Source of the DNA: JACVRU01 sp040905885
GTDB taxonomy: Bacteria; Actinomycetota; Thermoleophilia; Gaiellales; Gaiellaceae
Assembly (NCBI GenBank): GCA_040905885.1
Contig: JBBDQR010000134.1
Coordinates: 1 to 22,086, forward strand
Length of the DNA stretch: 22,086 nucleotides
Direction of reading: 5' to 3'
In this document: piece by piece, positions 6,390 to 13,305 of the stretch
Numbering within the stretch: position 1 is the first letter of the stretch
How the letters are laid out: each line of letters starts with the position of its first letter
The notes under the pieces: generated by a model
Seen by the model: the letters and a program-made list of their open reading frames with translations, nothing else
The model's database searches: none
What the model was told of the DNA's origin: nothing
Translations under genes and position numbers: made by a program

Positions 6390-7792
6390 GTTTCCCGCTC
6401 CGGCGCCGGCAAAGCCGCCACCTCCGCTCTTTGGTCGCCTCCGTCGAGCCTACGGCTCCTGGGCACCTGCTCCTCGAGGAAGGACGTGGAGTACTCGCCG
6501 GTCGCGAACGGCCGGCTCGCCAGCACACCGGCCGCGAACTCGCTCGTCGTCGCCACGCCCTCGAGCTCGAGCTCGTCCAGGGCGCGGAGCGCGCGGGCGA
6601 TCGCCCCGGCGCGGTCGACGTCCCAGACGATCAGCTTGCCGACGAGCGAGTCGTAGTACGGGGAGATCACGGCGCCGTCCTCGACGAAGGTGTCGAAGCG
6701 GACGAAGGGACCCTGCGGCGGCCTGAAGCGCGTGATCGTCCCCGGAGAGGGAGCGAAGGCGTGCTCGGGGTCCTCCGCGTTGATCCGCACCTCGATCGCG
6801 TGGCCCCGGCGCGGTGCGCGGCCGGTCACCGGCAGCGGCTCACCGGCGGCGATCCGCACCTGCTCGCGGACGATGTCCATCCCCGTGACGAGCTCGGTGA
6901 CGGGGTGCTCGACCTGGAGCCGCGCGTTCAGCTCGATGAACGCGAACGAGCCGTCCGGCCCGACGAGGAACTCGAACGTCCCGGCGTTGCGGTAGCCGAG
7001 GTGCCGGCAGGCGCGCTCGGCCGCCGCCTCCATCTCCTCCCGCAGCGCGGGCGTCAGGGCGGGCGAGGGCGACTCCTCGATCAGCTTCTGGTGGCGCCGC
7101 TGGATCGAGCACTCGCGCTCCCCGAGCGTGAGCACGCCGCCCTCCGCGTCGCAGAGCACCTGGACCTCGACGTGACGGGCGGGAACGATCACCTTCTCGA
7201 CGTAGAGCGAGCCGTCGCCGAAGGCTGCCTCCGCCTCGGCCGAGGCCGTCGAGTAGGCCCGGTCGAGCTGCTCCTCCTCCTCGACGAGGCGCATTCCCTT
7301 CCCCCCGCCGCCGGCGACCGCCTTGAGCAGGATCGGATAGCCGAGGTCGGCGGCGGCCGCGCGGGCCTCGGCGAGCGAGGCCGACCCGTCGGTGCCTGGG
7401 ACGAGCGGGACCCCCGCCGCCTTCATCTCGAGCTTCGCCTGCGCCTTGTCGCCCATTCGCGCCATCACCTCCGCGCTCGGGCCGATGAAGACGAGGTCGT
7501 TCTCGGCGCACGCGTGGACGAAGGCCGGGTTCTCGGCGAGGAAGCCGTAGCCCGGGTGGACGGCCTCGCACCCCGTCGTCTCCGCGGCCGCGATCAGCGC
7601 GCGGACGTTGAGGTAGCTCTGGGCCGCCGCCGGCGGCCCGATCCGGACGGCCCGGTCGGCGAGCCGGACGTGGAGGGCGTCGTCGTCCGCGGTGGAGTGG
7701 ACGGCCACCGCCTCCACCCCGAGCTCGTGCAGCGACCGGATCACGCGGACCGCGATCTCGCCGCGGTTCGCGACCAGCACGCGCTCGAACAT
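6386..7792 (-). CDS. accC: Biotin carboxylase subunit of acetyl/acyl-CoA carboxylase
   Basis: ATP-dependent carboxylation of biotin on the carrier protein, the first half-reaction of acyl-CoA carboxylases. The 468-residue length is slightly over the usual 450. Motifs: MFERVLVANRGEIAVRVIR (1-19), HPGYGFLAEN (79-88), the ATP-grasp glycine loop GGGGKGM (161-167), ECSIQRRHQKLIEESPSP (227-244), and the biotin/bicarbonate region ELNARLQVEHPVTELVTG (287-304). All expected active-site elements are visible. The last 20 or so residues (SRRLDGGDQRAEVAAL and on) extend past the family's usual end and are encoded by repeat copy 2, so the tail is probably not functional. The ATG overlaps the stop of the BCCP fusion (TGATG), so subunits are probably made in a coupled way. 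Confidence 0.97.
   Translation of the reverse strand: MFERVLVANRGEIAVRVIRSLHELGVEAVAVHSTADDDALHVRLADRAVRIGPPAAAQSYLNVRALIAAAETTGCEAVHPGYGFLAENPAFVHACAENDLVFIGPSAEVMARMGDKAQAKLEMKAAGVPLVPGTDGSASLAEARAAAADLGYPILLKAVAGGGGKGMRLVEEEEQLDRAYSTASAEAEAAFGDGSLYVEKVIVPARHVEVQVLCDAEGGVLTLGERECSIQRRHQKLIEESPSPALTPALREEMEAAAERACRHLGYRNAGTFEFLVGPDGSFAFIELNARLQVEHPVTELVTGMDIVREQVRIAAGEPLPVTGRAPRRGHAIEVRINAEDPEHAFAPSPGTITRFRPPQGPFVRFDTFVEDGAVISPYYDSLVGKLIVWDVDRAGAIARALRALDELELEGVATTSEFAAGVLASRPFATGEYSTSFLEEQVPRSRRLDGGDQRAEVAALPAPERET
6394..6456 (-). repeat. 63-bp direct repeat, copy 2 (within accC 3' end, upstream of asp23)
   Basis: Partner of 6043-6105. It lies wholly inside the accC reading frame, encodes the AccC tail, and carries the GGAG eight bases before the asp23 GTG. 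The three differences from copy 1 include one that breaks the GCCGGC-TTT-GCCGGC stem slightly (GGCGGC on one side). Confidence 0.85.
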
Positions 7793-9576
7793 CAGATCGC
7801 GGGCGGGGCCGCGAGCGGCTCCAGCTCGAACAGCGCCTGGCCGAACTCGACCGGCTGGCCGCTCTCGACGAGGACGTCGCGGACGACGCCCTCGACCTCC
7901 GCCTTCAGCTCGTTGAAGAGCTTCATCGCCTCGATCAGGCAGATCGTCTGGCCGGGCGCGACCACGTCCCCGACCTCCACGAACGGCAGCGCCCCCGGTT
8001 GCGGCGAGCGGTAGAACGTGCCGACCATCGGCGACTCGACCCGGACGAGCCCGTCCGAGGGCCCGGCCGGAGCCGTCTCCGTCCCGCCGGGCGCGGTGGC
8101 CGCCGCGGGGTTGCCCTCCTCGGTGCGCCGGACGGTGACGCGGAAGTCGTCGTCCTCGATCGTCACCTCGCCCACGCCGGACTCCTGCACGATCCGCACG
8201 ATCTCCCGGATCCGCTCGGCCCGGCTCTGCTCCACCGTCGCGAGCTCCCGCCCCTCCTCGCGGCGCGCCCGCGTGCGGATCGTCTCCAGCAGCGGCTCGG
8301 CGTCGCTGCCGAAGAGGGCGAGCAGCAAGAGCTCCTCCTCGCTCGCGGCCAGGCCGGCTGCGGTCTCGCGCAGCGCCTCCAGCTCGACCGGCGCCGGCCG
8401 GCCGGTGTCGTCGGCCAGGAGCCGTGCCGCGCGCTCGACGGCCGGGTCGATCGGGCCGGGCGGCTTGCCGTAACGGCCCTCGAGCAGGTCACGCAGCTCG
8501 TCCACGATCCCCGTCCAGCGGCTCGCGGACAGGACGTGCAGGAGCGCCTGCGAGGCGAGCACCTGCCCGATCGGGGAGGCGAGCGGCGCCGAGCCGGTCT
8601 CGAGGCGGATGCGCGCGAGCTCGTCGAGCACCTCGTCGATGCGGTCGCCGGCGGCGTGGGCGCGAAGATGCGCGTCGAGCGCGGCGACCAGCCCGGCCGG
8701 GAAGGCGTACTCGGCGGCCCGGACGGCGATGCGGGGCGCGAGCGGCGTGACCGGCTCGTCCCCGATGTGCTCGTCGACGATGTCGCAGCAGCGCCAGAGC
8801 ACGCGCACGTCCACGCCGCTCTCGCGGTCGGGGGCCGGCAGGGCCTGGGCCAGCGACTCGCCGGAGACCCGGTGCAGCGCCAGGGCGACGGGGTAGAGGG
8901 CGCACGCGATCAGGTCCGCGCCGGCCCGCGCCGCCTCGAGCGCCGCGGCGAGCGCGCTTCCGCCGGCTCCCTGGAGGTAGACGCCGATCGGCAGGCCGCT
9001 CGCCTCCCCCAGCTCGCGGACGAGCTCGCTCGTGCGGGCGGGCTGCAGCGAGCCGGTCGGATCGTGGAGCAGCAGCCGGGCCGCGCCGAGCTGGGGCAGC
9101 TTCCGCGCCTGCTCGACGAGCGCCTCGGTCTCGCCGGTGCGTCCCGAGCTGTAGACGAGCCCGGCGTCGAGCTCGCAACCCGCGGCGGCGATCGCCTCGG
9201 CCGCCTCGCGCAGGTTCTCGACGTCGTTCAGCGGGTCGTGCAGGCGGAAGACCTCGATCCCGTTCTCGGCGGCCGAGGCCACGAAGCGCCGCACGACATC
9301 CGCGTCCACGGGGCGCGAGCCGACGAGGAAGCGGCCCCGCAGCGCCATCGCCAGCGGCGTCGAGGTGCGGCCCTTCAGCGCGCGGATCCGCTCCCACGGG
9401 CTCTCGACGCCCCGGCGGACGGCCGTGTCGAAGACCCCGCCGCCGGAGACCTCGAGGTACGCGTAGCCGGCGGTGTCGAGCAGCTCGGCGAGGTCGAGCA
9501 GCCGCGCGGTCGGCATCCGCCCGGCGAGCGGCTCCTGACCGAGCAGCCGGATCGTCGTGTCGACGAGCTTGGGCAC
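7792..9576 (-). CDS. Degenerate OadA/PycB-like carboxyltransferase domain fused to AccB-type biotin carboxyl carrier protein
   Basis: A 594-residue fusion. Residues 1-440 follow the TIM-barrel carboxyltransferase of oxaloacetate decarboxylase alpha/pyruvate carboxylase: KLVDTTIR, AYLEVSGGGVFD (39-50), PWERIRALK, ALRG (R80), ENGIEVFRLHDPLNDVENL (104-122). Residues 450-594 are AccB-like: RIREIVRIVQESGVGEVTIE, a Pro/Ala/Gly linker, VESPMVGTFYRSP and the biotinylation site EAMK with Lys552. By alignment to the family, the metal ligands seem lost: the Asp of RDAHQ is Leu11, the carbamylated Lys is His171, and the HxH pair is Tyr200 and Gln202; the catalytic Thr is Ser334. R10, Q14 and R80 remain. 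I infer a working carrier protein for AccC with a scaffold or repurposed barrel. The start is GTG at 9576; TAGGCT lies 7 bases upstream. Confidence 0.88.
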   Translation of the reverse strand: MPKLVDTTIRLLGQEPLAGRMPTARLLDLAELLDTAGYAYLEVSGGGVFDTAVRRGVESPWERIRALKGRTSTPLAMALRGRFLVGSRPVDADVVRRFVASAAENGIEVFRLHDPLNDVENLREAAEAIAAAGCELDAGLVYSSGRTGETEALVEQARKLPQLGAARLLLHDPTGSLQPARTSELVRELGEASGLPIGVYLQGAGGSALAAALEAARAGADLIACALYPVALALHRVSGESLAQALPAPDRESGVDVRVLWRCCDIVDEHIGDEPVTPLAPRIAVRAAEYAFPAGLVAALDAHLRAHAAGDRIDEVLDELARIRLETGSAPLASPIGQVLASQALLHVLSASRWTGIVDELRDLLEGRYGKPPGPIDPAVERAARLLADDTGRPAPVELEALRETAAGLAASEEELLLLALFGSDAEPLLETIRTRARREEGRELATVEQSRAERIREIVRIVQESGVGEVTIEDDDFRVTVRRTEEGNPAAATAPGGTETAPAGPSDGLVRVESPMVGTFYRSPQPGALPFVEVGDVVAPGQTICLIEAMKLFNELKAEVEGVVRDVLVESGQPVEFGQALFELEPLAAPPAI

Positions 9577-9583
9577 GGGCTAG

Positions 9584-9589
9584 AGCCTA
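9584..9589 (-). promoter_or_regulatory. Candidate -10 box for the carboxyltransferase-BCCP gene
   Basis: TAGGCT on the minus strand, 7 bases before the GTG start, with no Shine-Dalgarno between. It fits a leaderless start. The same hexamer lies 6 bases before the aroC start. Confidence 0.33.
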
Positions 9590-9621
9590 ACGCCCAAAGT
9601 CCCACGGCCCGGACCCACTCG

Positions 9622-9851
9622 GACGGCCGAGATCGCAGCGGCGAAGCTGCGCATCTCGGCCGTCACGAGGCGTTGCTGCCCTGCGGGAGAGCAACTGCCC
9701 GGAGCGCCCGGGCCGAAGGCCCGCGCGCGGAGGGCACAGGCCCGGTGCGAGCCGGCGCACCGTGCTTGCGGGAGACCGCGCTCTCCCGCAAGCAACCGGC
9801 GGTGACGACAACGTGCGCCCGCCCCATAGCGCGCGCTTAGGCGCGCGCTAT
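9622..9851. repeat. Array of six hairpins between efp and the BCCP fusion
   Basis: Six inverted repeats in about 230 bases: (1) 9622-9664, a 12-bp perfect stem GACGGCCGAGAT plus 6 inner pairs with loop GGCGAA; (2) 9672-9695, GTTGCT/AGCAAC with an inner CCC/GGG; (3) 9709-9723, CGGGCC-GAA-GGCCCG; (4) 9743-9762, CGGTGCG/CGCACCG; (5) 9764-9793, a 12-bp perfect stem GCTTGCGGGAGA with loop CCGCGC; (6) 9826-9851, an 11-bp perfect stem ATAGCGCGCGC that includes the efp stop codon. No T-run follows any of them on either strand, so they are not classic intrinsic terminators. No reading frame here looks real. Possible roles are a structured leader or small RNA, an RNA-stability element, or a cluster of REP-like palindromes. 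Confidence 0.7.
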
Positions 9852-10403
9852 GTAGCGGCGCTCGCGCGTGTCCACGCGGATCCGCTCGCCGACGTTCACG
9901 AACAGCGGCACCTGGACGACCGCGCCCGTCTCCAGCGTCGCCGGCTTCGTCACGTTCGAGACGGTGTCGCCGCGGACGCCGGGCTCCGTCTCGACGACGG
10001 TGAGCTCGACCGCGGCCGGGAGCTGGACGCCGCCGGGGCGGCCGTCGACCGTGAGCATCTGCACCGAGCTCGACGGCTGAAGGAAGTCGAGCGCATCGGC
10101 GACCGAGGCCCGCGGGAGGTGGAACTGCTCGAAGGTCTCCTCGTCCATGAAGACGACGTCGTCGCCGGCGTCGTAGAGGTACTGGACGTTCTTGACCTCG
10201 GTGTGCACGCGCGGGAACTTCTCCCCGGCGCGGAAGGTCTTGTCGACGACGGCGCCGCTCTCGAGGTTCTTCAGCTTCGTCCGGACGAACGCGCCGCCCT
10301 TCCCGGGCTTGACGTGCTGGAACTCGACGATCCGCCAGACCTCGCCGTCGATCTCGACGTGCATCCCGTTCTTGAACTGGTTGGTGCTGACGGTCTCGGC
10401 CAC
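9837..10403 (-). CDS. efp: Translation elongation factor P
   Basis: EF-P binds between the ribosomal P and E sites and relieves stalling at polyproline stretches. The 188-residue protein has the three expected beta-barrel domains. The tip loop HVKPGKGGAF places the residue equivalent to the E. coli modified lysine at Lys35. GERIRVDTRERRYIARA near the C-terminus is the EF-P end signature (usually GD.I.VDT..G.Y..R). The start is GTG at 10403 (MAETVSTNQFKNGM); TAGCCT overlaps the pepQ stop 6 bases upstream, so a separate leaderless start is possible in addition to readthrough from pepQ. The last codons and stop lie inside the sixth hairpin of the following array. Confidence 0.97.
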   Translation of the reverse strand: MAETVSTNQFKNGMHVEIDGEVWRIVEFQHVKPGKGGAFVRTKLKNLESGAVVDKTFRAGEKFPRVHTEVKNVQYLYDAGDDVVFMDEETFEQFHLPRASVADALDFLQPSSSVQMLTVDGRPGGVQLPAAVELTVVETEPGVRGDTVSNVTKPATLETGAVVQVPLFVNVGERIRVDTRERRYIARA

Positions 10404-10409
10404 GCGGGC

Positions 10410-10415
10410 AGGCTA
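10410..10415 (-). promoter_or_regulatory. Candidate -10 box for efp
   Basis: TAGCCT, whose TAG is the pepQ stop codon, sits 6 bases before the efp GTG. It fits the TANNNT spacing seen at five other starts here. It is weaker evidence than the others because the stop codon supplies the TA. Confidence 0.25.
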
Positions 10416-11447
10416 GCGGACGGGGGTCAGCTCCTTCGGGAACGAGGTCAGGACCTCCACGCCGCCCTCGGTGACGACGACGAGGTCTTCGATCCGGATG
10501 CCGCCCTCGCCCTCGAGATAGATCCCCGGCTCGACGGTGACGACGTTCCCCGGCTCGAGCACGTCCTCGGACTCCGGCCGCAGCGCCGGCGCCTCGTGCA
10601 CCTCTAGCCCCACCCCGTGGCCGAGGCCGTGGCCGAACCGCCCCTCGAACTGGGTGCCGTCGATGATCCGCCGCGCGACGGCGTCCGCATCGCGGCCCGC
10701 CACGCCCGGGCGCACGGCGTCCACGGCCGCCTGCTGCGCCTCGAGGCAGACGAGGTACGCCTCCGCCAGCGGGCCCTCGAGGCCGCCGACGGCGAACGTG
10801 CGGGTGCAGTCGGACGTATAGCCCTCAAGCCGGGCGCCGAGGTCGATGACGACGGTCTCGCCTGGGCCGATCGCGCGGTCGCCGGGATGCGCGTGCGGCA
10901 CCGACCCGGTCGGGCCGGCGGCGACGATCGCGTCGAAGCCGGGCGCGTCGGCTCCCTCCTCGTGCAGGAGCTCCTGCACGCGCCAGACCAGCTCGCGCTC
11001 GGCGCGCCCGGAGAAGCGCTCCTCTACCAGGCGCTCGTAGACGCGGTCCGAGATCGCCGCCGCCCGGCGGATCCGGGCGAGCTCGCCCTCGTCCTTCACC
11101 GCGCGCAGCGCCTCGACGACTCCGCGGCGCGGCACGAGCTCGAGCCCGGCCTCCCGCAGCGTCTCGTACCCCGCGTAGGTCACGTGCTGAGCCTCGAAGG
11201 CGATGCGCCCCTCGAGCTCGCGGGCCAGCCCCGCGAGCAGGTTGCGCTGGATCTCCACCGGCTCGACGCCCTCGACACTCCTGGCCGCGCTCGCGTAGCG
11301 GAAGTCGGTGAAGAGCCGCACCCTCTCGGGGGCCACGAGGAGGGCCGCGTTCGAGCTCTCGAAGCCGGTCAGGTAGCGGACGTTGACGAGGCTCGTGACG
11401 AGCAGCGGCTCTTCGAGTCCCGCCTGGAGCCGCTCGAGCCGGCTCAC
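10413..11447 (-). CDS. M24-family Xaa-Pro dipeptidase/aminopeptidase
   Basis: Cytoplasmic metallopeptidase of the pita-bread fold cleaving Xaa-Pro bonds (PepQ/PepP type). The 344 residues comprise an N-terminal creatinase-like domain (about 1-115, with SLVNVRYLTGFESSNAALLV) and a catalytic domain with all five metal ligands visible: D202 (VIDLGA), D213 (YTSDCTRTF), H277 (GHGLGHGVGLEVHE), E306 (VEPGIY) and E320 (IRIED). The GTG start at 11447 overlaps the aroQ stop (GTGA) and gives MSRLERLQ, a typical opening. Its place just upstream of efp is common in Gram-positives. Whether it prefers dipeptides or longer peptides cannot be told. Confidence 0.93.
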   Translation of the reverse strand: MSRLERLQAGLEEPLLVTSLVNVRYLTGFESSNAALLVAPERVRLFTDFRYASAARSVEGVEPVEIQRNLLAGLARELEGRIAFEAQHVTYAGYETLREAGLELVPRRGVVEALRAVKDEGELARIRRAAAISDRVYERLVEERFSGRAERELVWRVQELLHEEGADAPGFDAIVAAGPTGSVPHAHPGDRAIGPGETVVIDLGARLEGYTSDCTRTFAVGGLEGPLAEAYLVCLEAQQAAVDAVRPGVAGRDADAVARRIIDGTQFEGRFGHGLGHGVGLEVHEAPALRPESEDVLEPGNVVTVEPGIYLEGEGGIRIEDLVVVTEGGVEVLTSFPKELTPVR

Positions 11448-11872
11448 GCGCCGCCCCCGGAGAGGTACTCGAGCGCCTCCCGGTAGCCCTCGGGCCCCTT
11501 GCCGACGACGCGGTGGGCGACGATCCCCTCGAGCACCGAGAAGCGGCGCCACTCCTCGCGCTCGTCGACGTTCGAGAGGTGGACCTCGACGATGGGACCC
11601 TGCACGGGCTCGAGCGCATCGTGAATCGCCCAGCTGTAGTGCGTCCATGCGCCCGGGTTGACGATTACCCCATCCACTTCGAACGCGTCGTGGCACCAGT
11701 CGACGAACTCCCCCTCGTGATTCGTGTGCCGGCAACGGACGGTGCAGCCGAGCTCGGAGCCCCAGCGGTAGATGCGCGTCTCGAGCTCGTCGAGGGACAG
11801 CCCGCCGTAGAGCTCCGGGTCTCGCTTCCCGAGCACGTCCAGGTTTACGCCGTTCAGCACGTCGATCCTCAC
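11444..11872 (-). CDS. aroQ: 3-dehydroquinate dehydratase, type II
   Basis: Removes water from 3-dehydroquinate, the third step of the shikimate pathway. The 142-residue length is normal for the type II dodecameric enzyme. Motifs: MRIDVLNGVNLDVLGKRDPE with catalytic Tyr22 just after it, NHEGE at 51-55, NPGAWTHYS at 72-80 and VEVHLSN at 95-101 with catalytic His98. NPGAW and HYSW replace the more common NPGAY and HTSV; the loop is still recognisable. The GTG start overlaps the aroKB stop by one base (TAGTG), so expression is coupled. The shikimate genes around it support the call. Confidence 0.95.
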   Translation of the reverse strand: MRIDVLNGVNLDVLGKRDPELYGGLSLDELETRIYRWGSELGCTVRCRHTNHEGEFVDWCHDAFEVDGVIVNPGAWTHYSWAIHDALEPVQGPIVEVHLSNVDEREEWRRFSVLEGIVAHRVVGKGPEGYREALEYLSGGGA

Positions 11873-13305
11873 TAGTTGGCGATTATCCCGTCCAGCGCCC
11901 GGCGGACCTCCGCCTCCGGCAGCTCCGCCGGCCAGCGCGGCTCGCCGGGCCCCTCGAGGAGGACGAGCCGGATGCGGCCGCCCGCGGCCTTCTTGTCGCG
12001 CCGCAGCGCCTCCCAGGCCCGCTCGGGATCCACGCGCGCGGGCTTCGGCGCGAGCGTCTCCTCGACGGCGCCCGTGTCCAGCCCCGAGAGGCGGAGCGCC
12101 GCGAGGAGGCCGAGCGCGACCGCGTGCCCGTGGCTCAACGCCTCGTAGCCGGCGGCCGCCTCGAGGGCGTGGGCGAAGGTATGGCCGAGGTTCAGGATCG
12201 CCCGCTCGCCGCGATCGAGCGGGTCGCGCAGGCAGACGGCGGCCTTGAAGGCGGCGCAGCGGCGCACCTGCTCGGGCTCCGGGAGCTCCCAGAGCTCCTC
12301 GCCCGCGAGCAGGCCGGTCTTCACGACCTCGGCCAGTCCCGCACGCCGCTCGTCCGCCGGCAGCGTCTGGAGCAGGCCGGGATCGATCACCGTCCGCACG
12401 GGCCAGTGGAAGGACCCGACGAGGTTCTTGCCCCCGAGCAGGTTGAGGGCGGTCTTGCCGCCGATCGCGGCGTCCACCTGGCCGACGAGCGTCGTCGGCA
12501 CCGGCACCCAGGGAATGCCCCGCAGGTAGCCGGCCGCCGCGAAGCCGGCCGCGTCGGTCGTGCAGCCGCCGCCGAGCGCCACGATCGTCCCCGTCCGGTC
12601 GAGGGCGAGCTGTTGCCAGAGCGCCTCGCAGGCGGCGACCGTCTTCGCAGCCTCGCCGTGCGGCAGCTCGTGGACCGAGGCCAGCCGGTCGCGGAGGGCG
12701 ACCTGCGCGTCGGCTCCGTAGATCCCGGCCACGCGCGGATCGGTGACGAGCGCCACCGGGCCTTCGCCCGGCACCAGCTCGCCGAGCCGCGCGAGCGCGC
12801 CGCTCTCCACGTGCACGCCCGCGGCGGCGAGGAGGACGTCGTCGATGTCCTCCGCCTCCGCGTCGGCGGCCTGCTCGTAGAGCGGCGCCCGCTCCGCGTA
12901 GAGCGCGCGGAACGCCCCCTCGTCCCGCGCCAGCGGCCGCTCCGGGCCGGCGGCGCGGCGCCACGCCTCGTCGACGTCCACGCGCAGCCAGACCGTGAGC
13001 GCGGCCTCCGCGAGCGACTCCCGGATCCGCTCGGACGTGACCGCTCCGCCGCCGAGCGCGACCACCGCCGGCGACCGATCGGCAAGCGCCTCGACCGCGA
13101 CTTCCTCCTCGAGCTCCCGGAACTCCGCCTCGCCGCGCTCGGCGAACAGCTGGTGGACGCGGGAGCCCGTCTCGCGCTCGAGCTCACGGTCGAGGTCGAC
13201 GAACGGCCGGCCGAGCAGGCGGGCGGCCTCCGCCCCCACCGTGGACTTGCCCGCGCCCATGAAGCCGACGAGCGCGACGTGCCTGCCGTCTACCGGGGTG
13301 ACCAG
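11872..13305 (-). CDS. aroKB: Bifunctional shikimate kinase / 3-dehydroquinate synthase (AroK-AroB fusion)
   Basis: One chain carries shikimate kinase (about 1-160) and dehydroquinate synthase (about 165-477). Counting from a CTG at 13305, the kinase has HVALVGFMGAGKST (P-loop 14-21), VDLD (36-39), FRELE and ALGGGA (84-88). The synthase has GGGCTTDAAGF, PTTLVGQVDAAIGGKTALN and metal ligands Glu326 (AEVVK), His375 (LNLGHTFAHA) and His392 or His394 (SHGHAV). The first ATG (13260) would begin inside the P-loop and delete its beta strand. No ATG, GTG or TTG lies in frame nearby upstream, but the CTG at 13305 has GGAG eight bases before it. I take the CTG as the likely start, overlapping aroC by 16 bases; standard gene callers would report 13260. 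Confidence 0.93.
   Translation of the reverse strand: MVTPVDGRHVALVGFMGAGKSTVGAEAARLLGRPFVDLDRELERETGSRVHQLFAERGEAEFRELEEEVAVEALADRSPAVVALGGGAVTSERIRESLAEAALTVWLRVDVDEAWRRAAGPERPLARDEGAFRALYAERAPLYEQAADAEAEDIDDVLLAAAGVHVESGALARLGELVPGEGPVALVTDPRVAGIYGADAQVALRDRLASVHELPHGEAAKTVAACEALWQQLALDRTGTIVALGGGCTTDAAGFAAAGYLRGIPWVPVPTTLVGQVDAAIGGKTALNLLGGKNLVGSFHWPVRTVIDPGLLQTLPADERRAGLAEVVKTGLLAGEELWELPEPEQVRRCAAFKAAVCLRDPLDRGERAILNLGHTFAHALEAAAGYEALSHGHAVALGLLAALRLSGLDTGAVEETLAPKPARVDPERAWEALRRDKKAAGGRIRLVLLEGPGEPRWPAELPEAEVRRALDGIIAN

Noticed and set aside
6431..8014. Plus-strand open frame (527 codons) opposite accC
   Set aside because: A shadow of accC with skewed composition and no recognisable motif.
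7999..9840. Long plus-strand open frame (613 codons) opposite the BCCP fusion
   Set aside because: Arg/Pro/Gly/Asp-rich translation with no domain, typical of the reverse strand of GC-rich coding DNA; the minus-strand gene has clear motifs.
9622..9851. CRISPR array or rho-independent terminators
   Set aside because: The repeats are palindromes of different sequence with no regular spacers, and no T-runs follow the stems.
11444..12964. 506-codon frame ending in AroQ
   Set aside because: The upstream portion is aroKB in the wrong frame; AroQ starts at the GTG at 11872.
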